Origin: Cohnella rhizoplanae
GTDB taxonomy: Bacteria > Bacillota > Bacilli > Paenibacillales > Paenibacillaceae
Length of the DNA stretch: 64,000 nucleotides
Assembly (NCBI RefSeq): GCF_948329515.1
Contig: NZ_CAOJCN010000002.1
Coordinates: 185,740-249,739 of the forward strand
Reading direction: 5' to 3'
Shown here: piece by piece, positions 16,225 through 24,329 of the stretch
Numbering within the stretch: position 1 is the stretch's first letter
Layout of the letters: every line of letters starts with the position of its first letter
The notes under the pieces: model-generated
Databases searched by the model: none
What the model saw: only the letters and a program-made list of their open reading frames with translations
Told to the model about the DNA's origin: nothing
Translations under genes and position numbers: made by a program

Positions 16225-18720
16225 ATGAAAATCGTCCGTAACCCGAGAAGCTTGGCGTTTCAAATGCTGGTCCTGCTGGTCCTGTGGGCCGGCGCCGCCT
16301 GGCCTCACGTCCCGCAAGCGCACGCGGACCCGGCGCTCCGGCGGGTCGTCAACAACACGCATCCGCTCAACATGATCGGCTTCTACTACTCGGATTCCTC
16401 GAATCTTCCGCAGCTGTGGAATTCGATCCCCGCGAACCAGAAGCCGTACTCCACGATCTTGCTGATCGCCGAGAATTCCCTGAACAATACAGCTACGGTA
16501 AAGAATTGGATCACCGCCCGGCTGGATGAATGCCAGGCAGGCCAGATGTCCTGCATGGTGCAGGCCATCAACGGCGAGACGAAAAAAAGCTTGGCGATTC
16601 CGGTCAGCTGGTTCGAATCTCTCATGCAGAACTATACGTCCCTCATCGGCTTCAATGCCGCCGAGCTGTATAATTCGATTCCCTTTTATGGCCAGACCGA
16701 GGGCGACCACTCCCAGTACGTCGCAGACCTGCTGAATATGGCGGCGAATTACGGCGGACTGTTCGTCTGGTCGGATACGAACATCTTCAGCGCGAACGGC
16801 ACGCTCCTCGACTGGATTCAGAACAATTCGAATCTGATCGCCGCCATGCGCGCCCACAAGGACAACTTCTCGATGATATACAAGCAATCGTATACGGACA
16901 ACAGCACCGAAGGCCTCAGCCTCGGCTTGTTCCTATCCGGCCTCGCCGGCAACTGGGGAATCAGCTCGGACTGGTGGCACTGGCAGTTGGCGGGGTACGG
17001 CCAGCTCTTCGGCGGATGGAACGGCGCCAACGGCGACTGGAAGCAGATATTCACCTACCCCGAAGCGATGTACGTGCAAGACTTGATCCGCGTCGCGAGC
17101 GAGGGAGGCACCGTCTTCAAGTCGGAGGCGGGATGGTATTCGACCTCCAACCAAGGACGCCTCACGCCGGGCTACGTACATGCCGCCCTTCCTTTCCTCG
17201 ACAAGGTCATAAACGGCAGCATTCATATCCCGACGCGGGCCGAGGTGCTCGCCAAAAATAAATTCGCCTACGTCGGCAAGCCGGCTTGGTCCGTGCCGTA
17301 CATGTCGAACTACTCCGGCATTTATATGAAGACGGGCCGCTATGGCATCATCCCGCTGCTGCCGACGAACGCGAACGCCGCGGAGCTGGCGAACTTCGAG
17401 AATACGTCGACGACGCCCAAGGACGAGGCGTACTTCCAGTCGCTGTATCCGTCGGAGACGTACGCCTCGAACACATTCGCCTCCCGGAATGGCAGCACGT
17501 GGTACTGGATGAACAGCAGCGAGAACACCGACGTCTATCAGAGCTCCAAGCTCATGCCGAAAACGAATCCGAGCACCTACTTCTATATCGGCGCCAATCC
17601 GCACACCTATGCGGTCGTCACGGAGAGCGCGACGCAGTTCAAGGTGCATCTGAACAATTATCGCGTCGACAAAAGCGCGATCTACAACGGCACATCCTGG
17701 AGCAAAGCAGGCGTCAACGACTATATCTACAACACGTACAGCGTAAATCCGAATGACGATACGCTGCGGACCAGCGTCATCAAGGTGAACGGCGCTTACG
17801 ACGGAGGAAGCCCGCAACTCACGATTACCGGAGACAACGGCTATTCGTATACGCAGCAGTGGGATGCCGCGAACAAGGAATTCACGCTGACCGTGCAGCA
17901 TAACGGTCCGGTCGACATCGTCATCGGCGCCAATCAGGCGGGCGCCGGCACGGCGAATCCGCCGGTGGCGATCGAGGGAGAGAGCGGGACGCTGGCGGGT
18001 ACAGCGTGCAGCTGCAGCATGGCGACCGCCTCCGGCGGCAAGTACGTCGGGGAACTGGGCAATAGTGCGACCAGCGCCGTGACGCTGCAGGCCTATGTCG
18101 ATCAGCCAGGATACTACCGAATGGACGTAACCTCGATCGTATCGGGCACGCGCAACTACATGATCAGCGTGAACGGACGGGTCGGACGCCAGCTCGCCGT
18201 CAGCGGCAGCTCCTGGACGCAGCCGGCTGCGTCCGTACCGATCGATATTTATCTGGACGCAGGCAGGAACACGATCAAATTCTACAACAATACGGCCTGG
18301 GCCCCCTCGCTGGACAAGGTTGTCTTATCGCCGTCGGCAAGCGCGATCCCGGGCATCGAGGCGGAGAGCGGCACGCTAAGCGGCACTGCCGTCCTCATGA
18401 ACATCGCCGCGGCTTCAGGCGGTAAGGTCGTCGGCAACGTAGGCAACGGCGCAGCGAATTATGTCACGCTCAGCGCAAGCGTGCCGACCGCGGGGAGTTA
18501 CCGGCTCAATATATACGGCATTGTATCGGGCACGCGAACGCTGTACGCGAGCGTGAACGGCGGGGCTGGACAATCGGTCAATGCCAGCGGAAGTTCATGG
18601 ACGGCCGTAGCTCCGGTCGTTTCCCTTGACGTCAATTTGAATGCCGGCGCAAACGCAATCAAGCTGTATAACGATACGGCGTATACGCCCGGCATCGACA
18701 AGATCGAGATCGTGCCGTGA
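16225..18720 (+). CDS. secreted GH98 endo-glycosidase with two C-terminal CBM6/35-like modules
   Basis: Exported protein of 831 residues. ATG 16225 is chosen because AGGAG at 16211-16215 is 9 bases upstream; ATG 16216 has no spacing. A signal peptide ends near AHA-DP. Residues ~35-330 form the GH98 barrel. The likely acid is Glu in GFNAAELYNS (about E147), and a likely base is Glu in TVFKSEAGW (about E301). The GH98 C-terminal domain follows (TGRYGIIPLLPT; FTLTVQHNGPVDIVI). Two ~120-residue beta-sandwich repeats each contain ESGTL, VSGTR and a closing LDKVVLSP/IDKIEIVP strand. Known GH98 enzymes cleave blood-group A/B glycans or xylan; the substrate here is unknown. Confidence 0.82.
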   Translation: MKIVRNPRSLAFQMLVLLVLWAGAAWPHVPQAHADPALRRVVNNTHPLNMIGFYYSDSSNLPQLWNSIPANQKPYSTILLIAENSLNNTATVKNWITARLDECQAGQMSCMVQAINGETKKSLAIPVSWFESLMQNYTSLIGFNAAELYNSIPFYGQTEGDHSQYVADLLNMAANYGGLFVWSDTNIFSANGTLLDWIQNNSNLIAAMRAHKDNFSMIYKQSYTDNSTEGLSLGLFLSGLAGNWGISSDWWHWQLAGYGQLFGGWNGANGDWKQIFTYPEAMYVQDLIRVASEGGTVFKSEAGWYSTSNQGRLTPGYVHAALPFLDKVINGSIHIPTRAEVLAKNKFAYVGKPAWSVPYMSNYSGIYMKTGRYGIIPLLPTNANAAELANFENTSTTPKDEAYFQSLYPSETYASNTFASRNGSTWYWMNSSENTDVYQSSKLMPKTNPSTYFYIGANPHTYAVVTESATQFKVHLNNYRVDKSAIYNGTSWSKAGVNDYIYNTYSVNPNDDTLRTSVIKVNGAYDGGSPQLTITGDNGYSYTQQWDAANKEFTLTVQHNGPVDIVIGANQAGAGTANPPVAIEGESGTLAGTACSCSMATASGGKYVGELGNSATSAVTLQAYVDQPGYYRMDVTSIVSGTRNYMISVNGRVGRQLAVSGSSWTQPAASVPIDIYLDAGRNTIKFYNNTAWAPSLDKVVLSPSASAIPGIEAESGTLSGTAVLMNIAAASGGKVVGNVGNGAANYVTLSASVPTAGSYRLNIYGIVSGTRTLYASVNGGAGQSVNASGSSWTAVAPVVSLDVNLNAGANAIKLYNDTAYTPGIDKIEIVP

Positions 18721-18744
18721 TCGGCCAAGAAAAGGAGGATAAAC

Positions 18745-21378
18745 ATGAATAATGCCATGGACACTCGCAGATACGGCTCCGCCAGGCGCTGGACGGCCTT
18801 CCTGCTGCTCGTCGCGCTGCTGCTGCCGCTTGCCTTCCGGCATGCGCAGACGGCGAGCGCCGACGCGCCGCTGCGCCGTCCCATTTCCAATACGAACCCC
18901 GTTTTCATGCTCACGGTCGCCAACAATCAGCCGCAGTCCACGGTGCAGAATATTTTCAACTCCGTTCCGTCCGATCTGCGTCCCTATGTCGTGCTGAGCC
19001 TCTATTACGAGCCGATCGCCGACACGGCCGCGAGGACGTGGATCGACGCGCAGCTAACGATCTGCGACCAGCTCGGCATCAAGGCCAACGCCCAGGTCGG
19101 CAACGGATGGACCGGCTCGTCGGTCGATCTGGCATTCGTGGAGAGCCTGTATCAGAACCACCCGTCGTTCGTCGGACCGCTGTTCGCCGAGCAGCACGGC
19201 ACCAACTACGGCAACCTGGCCAGTATGATCAATCTGTCCGCCGATTACGGCGGTTACCTGTTCAACATCGAATACACAAACGGCGGAAATGGCATGCTGT
19301 CGGCCCATTCGTCCGCATCCATGCTCGCCGCGATGCGGGCGCATCCGGACAACTACGTCCCGATCGCGAAGCAAACGACGAACTCGAGGTACCACGAGAC
19401 CGAGGCGATCGCGAACGGGCTGTGGACGAGCGGGCTCGCGGGCAACTGGGGGGTCAACCCCGACTCATGGACGTGGTGGGAGACCGGCAGGGCGGGCTTG
19501 TACCAGCCGGAGCCCGGTCCCCGCGGCGCGAACGGCTACAAAGCGGTCGTGACCTATCCCGAGGCGCAGCTCTCGATGGTCATGCTTCAGTCCGCGGCGT
19601 CCGGTTCCACCGTGTTCGCGAACTTCGAGCATTATACGTACACGAGTTTCCACGACGGGAGCACGACGCCCGCATTCCAAAAGGAAATTATCCCGACGAT
19701 GCGGAAAATCATTAGCGACGGCCTGATTCCGTCCCGCGCGCAGGTTCGGTCCAAGATCAAGGTCGCTTGGCTCAGCGACAACGATCAGATCAACGACAAT
19801 TACTACGCGAACTTATACGCGGACGGCACGAACCGGGATTGGCTGCGAACGACGGGGCGGTATTATATCGTTCCGCTGCTGATCGGGGGCACGAACGCGA
19901 CGGAGCGAAGCTATTTTCCCGACGTGCTGAGCACCTCGCAATATGCCTCGCAATTCCCGACGGCGGCAGACAAGCTGAGCTACTTTAATGCGCGCTATCC
20001 GGCGGATGCGACGGGAGACGCGATGGCTCAGAACTTTCTCAATGATAAATGGTTCATCGAGAACAATCTGGAAAATACGAATCAGGCACAGTCGGCGGTC
20101 CTGTACCCCCGCGTCAACACGGTCGACACGGTCAAGCTGACGATGCCGCCCCAGACGTATGCCGTTCTCAAGGAGCAAAGCGGCACGCTGAACTTCCGGA
20201 TCGGCAATTACAACGCAAAGAAAGACGCCGTCTGGACGCAGGGGAACTGGAGCAATAGCGACTTCCAAAACTGGGTGAAGACGTCCTACCAGCCCGCTCC
20301 GGACGAATCCGATCTGCGGACGACGACGATCCAGGTCAACGGTCATACCGGCGCCAGCAAGCCGGTCGTGTCCATCGTCGGGTACAACGGGTATACGGGA
20401 TATACCTCCACGGAAAATTGGAATGCCGCAAGCAAGATCTATACGCTCTCGATCACGCATAACGGCGCGGTGGACGTGACGATCCAGGCTGCCGGCAGCA
20501 ATACGGCGCATCTCAGGCCCTCCGACAACGTCGCCTTGAACAAGCCCGCAACCGCGCAGTTCACGGCGTCCGGCTATTCGGCCGCTGCAGGGAACGATGC
20601 GGATCCGCTCAGCTTCTGGGACGGGGGCAATTATCCGAGCTGGTGGCAGGTCGATCTGCAGAACGTATACGATATTTACAACGTCAATCTAACGACCTAC
20701 TACGACGGCACGAGATACTACCGGTACACGATTCAGGCGAGCGTCGATGGGACCAACTGGAAGGAGATCGCGTCGAAGACGAGCAGCAGCGTCGCGACCG
20801 CGAGCGGGGAGTCCTACAATTATGGCATCGCCGCACGCTATATTCGGGTGAACATGCTGTATAATTCGAACAACCCCGGCGTGCATATCCGCGATATCAA
20901 GGTGAACGGGACGCTAAGCTCCGGCATCGCGAACCGCGCACTGGGCAAGACGCCGACGGCATCCGCGACGTTCCTGGACGCATCGCGTCTGACGGACGGG
21001 AACAAGGCGACGGCGAGTTATTCGGACAGCACGCCGAGCGGCGGCCTGCAGTGGGTGCAGCTGGATCTGTCTTCCGTGCGCAGTCTTAACAATATCAAGC
21101 TTTGGCATTATTATGGAGATGCGAGGACCTATCGCGACGTAATCGTACGCGTGTCTAACGATCCTGCGTTCCAGGCCGGCGTCACGACCGTCTTCAACAA
21201 CGACGCCAATAACAGCGCGGGATTCGGAGCCGGCACGGATGCCGAGTACGCGGAGACGAGCGGCGGCAAGAGCATCTCGTTCAGCCCGGTGTATGCGCGG
21301 TACGTCAGACTGTATTCGAACGGCAGCACGGCTAACGCGTACAACCACTATGTCGAGGCGGAGGTGTACGGTTACTAG
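18745..21378 (+). CDS. secreted GH98 endo-glycosidase with two discoidin (F5/8C, CBM32-like) modules
   Basis: Exported 877-residue paralogue of the preceding enzyme. The signal peptide ends near TASA-DA. The GH98 barrel starts at RRPISNTNPVF. The probable acid is Glu in VGPLFAEQHG (E149) and a candidate base is Glu in VFANFEHYTY (E295). LAGNWGVNPDSW and FTLTV/YTLSITHNGAVDVTI mark the family core and C-terminal domain. After ~590, two F5/8-type C domains follow (WWQVDLQNVYDIYNVNL with ARYIRVNML; LQWVQLDLSSVRSLNNIKLW with ARYVRLYSN). AAAGGAGG precedes ATG 18745. It sits 24 bases after its neighbour in one operon. Different modules suggest different surface targeting. Confidence 0.83.
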   Translation: MNNAMDTRRYGSARRWTAFLLLVALLLPLAFRHAQTASADAPLRRPISNTNPVFMLTVANNQPQSTVQNIFNSVPSDLRPYVVLSLYYEPIADTAARTWIDAQLTICDQLGIKANAQVGNGWTGSSVDLAFVESLYQNHPSFVGPLFAEQHGTNYGNLASMINLSADYGGYLFNIEYTNGGNGMLSAHSSASMLAAMRAHPDNYVPIAKQTTNSRYHETEAIANGLWTSGLAGNWGVNPDSWTWWETGRAGLYQPEPGPRGANGYKAVVTYPEAQLSMVMLQSAASGSTVFANFEHYTYTSFHDGSTTPAFQKEIIPTMRKIISDGLIPSRAQVRSKIKVAWLSDNDQINDNYYANLYADGTNRDWLRTTGRYYIVPLLIGGTNATERSYFPDVLSTSQYASQFPTAADKLSYFNARYPADATGDAMAQNFLNDKWFIENNLENTNQAQSAVLYPRVNTVDTVKLTMPPQTYAVLKEQSGTLNFRIGNYNAKKDAVWTQGNWSNSDFQNWVKTSYQPAPDESDLRTTTIQVNGHTGASKPVVSIVGYNGYTGYTSTENWNAASKIYTLSITHNGAVDVTIQAAGSNTAHLRPSDNVALNKPATAQFTASGYSAAAGNDADPLSFWDGGNYPSWWQVDLQNVYDIYNVNLTTYYDGTRYYRYTIQASVDGTNWKEIASKTSSSVATASGESYNYGIAARYIRVNMLYNSNNPGVHIRDIKVNGTLSSGIANRALGKTPTASATFLDASRLTDGNKATASYSDSTPSGGLQWVQLDLSSVRSLNNIKLWHYYGDARTYRDVIVRVSNDPAFQAGVTTVFNNDANNSAGFGAGTDAEYAETSGGKSISFSPVYARYVRLYSNGSTANAYNHYVEAEVYGY

Positions 21379-21435
21379 GCCGCGCGACTGAAGAATAAGC
21401 ACAGCGGCAGAGGGATTTCGGACAGGCATGTCGCC

Positions 21436-21472
21436 GTCAGACGCTCCGGGAGGCTCTCCCGGGGCGTCTGAC
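21436..21472 (+). terminator. stable hairpin after the second GH98 gene
   Basis: GTCAGACGC plus CCGGGA pairs with TCCCGG plus GCGTCTGAC in a long stem with a short loop. No T-run follows, so termination may be partial. Confidence 0.45.
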
Positions 21473-21506
21473 GGGTCATCCTGCGGAATTGTCAGGGGGA
21501 ATATCG

Positions 21507-22337
21507 ATGAATATCGCGTCTTTATGCGATGCGATCGGGCTGGACGCCGAGGCGACGGCGCTCGTGCGGCGCTACGACGAGACTGAGGACGGCTTCTATG
21601 GCGCGTTCCGCGCGGCGTTCCTGCGGGACCGCGCAGCCGCGCTCGCATCCGTGCGGGAGCGGGAGAATGGCAGGGAGCAGCTTCTGTACCTGTTCGCGAA
21701 GCTGGCGACGGACGCTTACGAGGCTTATCGCGTCAGGGGAATTCCGGAAGAGGTCTATTTCGACACCTTCTCCGACATCCGGATCTGGAGCGAGGAGTGC
21801 AAGCGGCAATACGGGACGTACGGCATCGAGGAATCGGGCTGGCTGCAGGAGCACGTAAGGCTCGCACTGTTCCGGCTCGGGCGGCTGCAGTTCCAGCCGA
21901 TCGCGCTGGACCGCGAGCTGGTCGCCGGGGGGCGCAAGTATGCGAAAGGCGACCTCGTGCTGAACGTACATATACCTGCGGGCGAACCGCTGGAACGGCA
22001 AGCGGCAGAGGCGTCCTTCGCGCGCGCGCGCGCCTTTTTCAGAGGCGTGCCGCCGATATTTGTCTGCCACTCCTGGCTGCTGTATCCCGGCCTCGGCCAA
22101 GTGCTGGACCCGGAATCGAACATTATGCAGTTCCAGCGGATGTTCGAGATCTACGAGGTCGACGACGCCGAGAGGCAAGCGGAGGAACGGATCTTCGGCA
22201 TCGGCAGGCTGCAGGACGATCCCATGGCATACGAAGCCTTCACCGGCCTGCAGCGCCGGGCCAAGGCGTATCTGGCGGCCGGCGGCAAGCTGGGCGCGGG
22301 GGCGGGGATCTATGCGGCGGGCGAAGCGGGGCTTTAG
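21507..22337 (+). CDS. acyltransferase-domain protein (GNAT-like N- and C-terminal domains)
   Basis: A cytoplasmic protein of 276 residues that resembles the two-domain acyltransferase-like proteins often found beside glycoside hydrolases in Paenibacillaceae. The visible core is YFDTFSDIRIWSEECKRQYG, GWLQEHVRLALFRLGRLQF, VLNVHIPAGEPL and FVCHSWLLYPGLGQVL. ATG 21507 is used because AGGGGG lies 6-7 bases upstream; TTG 21489 has no ribosome site. The position after two GH98 genes suggests a role in modifying or deacylating imported sugar, but no substrate can be named. Family assignment is moderate. Confidence 0.6.
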   Translation: MNIASLCDAIGLDAEATALVRRYDETEDGFYGAFRAAFLRDRAAALASVRERENGREQLLYLFAKLATDAYEAYRVRGIPEEVYFDTFSDIRIWSEECKRQYGTYGIEESGWLQEHVRLALFRLGRLQFQPIALDRELVAGGRKYAKGDLVLNVHIPAGEPLERQAAEASFARARAFFRGVPPIFVCHSWLLYPGLGQVLDPESNIMQFQRMFEIYEVDDAERQAEERIFGIGRLQDDPMAYEAFTGLQRRAKAYLAAGGKLGAGAGIYAAGEAGL

Positions 22338-22415
22338 GCAGTATGTGACGATCGGGCGGTCCTGGCGATCCGGGCGGTCTCGCACCTATAAGCTTCGCCG
22401 CTCCGTGGCCGCCTC

Positions 22416-22443
22416 TAACCGCACAATCCTTGTGCGGTTATTT
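22416..22443. terminator. bidirectional terminator between acyltransferase-domain gene and cls
   Basis: TAACCGCACAA and TTGTGCGGTTA form a perfect 11-pair stem with loop TCC, followed by TTT. It is usable from both sides. Confidence 0.75.
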
Positions 22444-22459
22444 GCGCATGATACGCGCA

Positions 22460-23911
22460 TCACAGAATAGGCGACAGCAGCCTCGAGATCGCTTCCTTGA
22501 ACTTGATCCGCAGCGGCCGGCTGCGGTATTTCTCGAGCGTCAGCAGCTCGGAGACCGCGATATCCTGCTTGAATGCTTCGACGAGACGGGAGGAGACGTC
22601 CGCGTCGTAGAGGAACGCATTGACCTCGAAGTTCAGCTTGAAGCTCCGGACGTCGGTGTTGGCGGTGCCGACCGAAGCGATCTCCTGGTCCACGACAAGC
22701 GTCTTGGCGTGGATAAATCCGTTTTTGTACAAGTACACGTTCACCCCGGTCTCCAGCAGCTCTCCGATATTGTATAGCGTCGCCCAGTAGATGAACATAT
22801 GATCGGGCTTGTCCGGGATCATGATGTGGACGTGGACGCCGGAGAGGACCGCGATCCGCAGCGCCTCGAGCATGCTCGGGTCCGGGATGAAGTACGGGCT
22901 CTGCAGGTAGATCGAGTGCTTCGCGGAGGCGATCATCTTGATGTAGCCCTGCTTGATGTGCTCGAGCTTGGAGTTCGGACCGCTCGCGACGATCTGCATG
23001 CCGACCTGTCCAGCCGCCGGTTCCTCGGGGAACAGCTCCGGCGCGTAGGTGATGTCGTGCTTGCGCGCGGCCTGGTTCCAATCGAGAATGAAGCGCGTCT
23101 GAATGCCGTGCACGGCCGATCCCATGATCCGCAGATGGGTATCGCGCCAGTAGCCGAACTTCGGATCGAGGCCCAGGTACTCGTCGCCGACGTTGAAGCC
23201 GCCGATATAACCGATCCGGCCGTCCAGGATGACCAGCTTGCGGTGATTGCGGTAGTTCATCCGCAGATTGACGAAGCGGAAGCGGGAGGGGAAGAAGGCC
23301 GCGGCTTCGCCTCCGGCCTCGATCAACGGCCGCAGCATCCGCCTGCTCAGCCTTCTGGAGCCAAGCTCGTCGTACAGCAGACGGACCTTCACGCCTTGCT
23401 TCGCCTTGGCGGTCAGCGCAGCCAGCACGGCCATGCCGAGCTCGTCGCAGCGGAAGATGTAGGTCTGAAAATGAACGCTCTCCTTCGCCGAAGCGATATC
23501 CGCCAGCAGCCGGTCGAATTTGGCGCGGCCGTCCGTCAGGATATCCACCGCGTTGTCCCGGCTCCAGAGCGCCCGGCTCCCTTTCAGATGCAGATGGATG
23601 AGGTCGGCATGCCGCGCGGCAATGTCCCCGAGCGACCGCGTCGTATCCGGCGAGCCGAGCGAATCGAGCTGCGACTGCGACAAGTTGCGGATACCGATCT
23701 TGTCCAGGTCGCCCCATTTGAACAGCTTCACTCTCCGGTAGTCCTGCGCGAGGAACAAATACATAATGAACCCGAGGATCGGAATAAAGTACAGCACCAG
23801 CAGCCAAGCCCAGGTGGAGCCGATGTCCCTGCGGCCCTGGAAGACGACGAATACGGCGAACACCATATTGAGCAGCAGCAGAAGGCCAAGCAGAATCGAC
23901 GTGACGCTCAC
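22460..23911 (-). CDS. cls: cardiolipin synthase
   Basis: Membrane phospholipase-D-type enzyme that joins two phosphatidylglycerols to cardiolipin. GTG 23911 is used because AAAGGAGGG lies just upstream. The frame remains open further up through the tandem repeats, which are not part of the protein. The 483 residues have two N-terminal membrane helices (LLGLLLLLNMVFAVFVVF; WLLVLYFIPILGFIMYLF). The two catalytic HKD motifs are HRKLVILD within NYRNHRKLVILDGR and HAKTLVVD within GFIHAKTLVVDQ, each followed by the usual GG or GT-N signature. The length is standard for Gram-positive Cls. Confidence 0.93.
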   Translation of the reverse strand: MSVTSILLGLLLLLNMVFAVFVVFQGRRDIGSTWAWLLVLYFIPILGFIMYLFLAQDYRRVKLFKWGDLDKIGIRNLSQSQLDSLGSPDTTRSLGDIAARHADLIHLHLKGSRALWSRDNAVDILTDGRAKFDRLLADIASAKESVHFQTYIFRCDELGMAVLAALTAKAKQGVKVRLLYDELGSRRLSRRMLRPLIEAGGEAAAFFPSRFRFVNLRMNYRNHRKLVILDGRIGYIGGFNVGDEYLGLDPKFGYWRDTHLRIMGSAVHGIQTRFILDWNQAARKHDITYAPELFPEEPAAGQVGMQIVASGPNSKLEHIKQGYIKMIASAKHSIYLQSPYFIPDPSMLEALRIAVLSGVHVHIMIPDKPDHMFIYWATLYNIGELLETGVNVYLYKNGFIHAKTLVVDQEIASVGTANTDVRSFKLNFEVNAFLYDADVSSRLVEAFKQDIAVSELLTLEKYRSRPLRIKFKEAISRLLSPIL

Positions 23912-23973
23912 GGGAACCCTCCTTTCTGAAAAGAATGAATGGCAAGCGACCGGGGGGAAAGCGCGACGAAGAG

Positions 23974-24313
23974 GCGCATCGCCTCTCATAGTGAAGGCGA
24001 TACGCCTCACACCGTGCGCGGGCTGCGCATCGCCTCTCGTGGTGAAGGCGATACGCCTCACACCGTGCGCGGGCTGCGCATCGCCTCTCGTGGTGAAGGC
24101 GATACGCCTCACACCGTGCCGCGGCTGCGCATCGCCTCTCGTAGTGAAGGCGATACGCCTCACACCGTGCGCGGGCTGCGCATCGCCTCTCGTAGAGAAG
24201 GCGATACGCCTCACACCGTGCGCAGGCTGCGCATCGCCTCTCGTAGTGAAGGCGATACGCCTCACACCGTGCGCGGGCGGCGCATCGCCTCTTGTAGTGA
24301 AGGCGATTGCGCC
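23974..24313. repeat. 51-bp tandem repeat array, six full copies plus a partial one
   Basis: Units begin at 23974, 24025, 24076, 24127, 24178, 24229 and 24280 (partial) and differ by only a few bases. Each contains ATCGCCT and AGGCGAT as an inverted repeat around a 10-base loop, then a further ACGCCT, so the array can form a row of hairpins. Because 51 is divisible by three, reading frames stay open on both strands and create repetitive false proteins. It fills the space between the ABC-F gene's 3' end and the cls start. No gene was seen in it. Confidence 0.95.
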
Positions 24314-24329
24314 CCCAGGGCTTTAAGCA

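Noticed and set aside
23912..24265. N-terminal extension of cardiolipin synthase through the repeats
   Set aside because: A good Shine-Dalgarno sits just before GTG 23911, giving a normal-length Cls starting at the first membrane helix; the extension is purely repeat-encoded.
23974..24313. CRISPR array
   Set aside because: Units are contiguous near-identical 51-mers with no variable spacers, and no cas genes are nearby.
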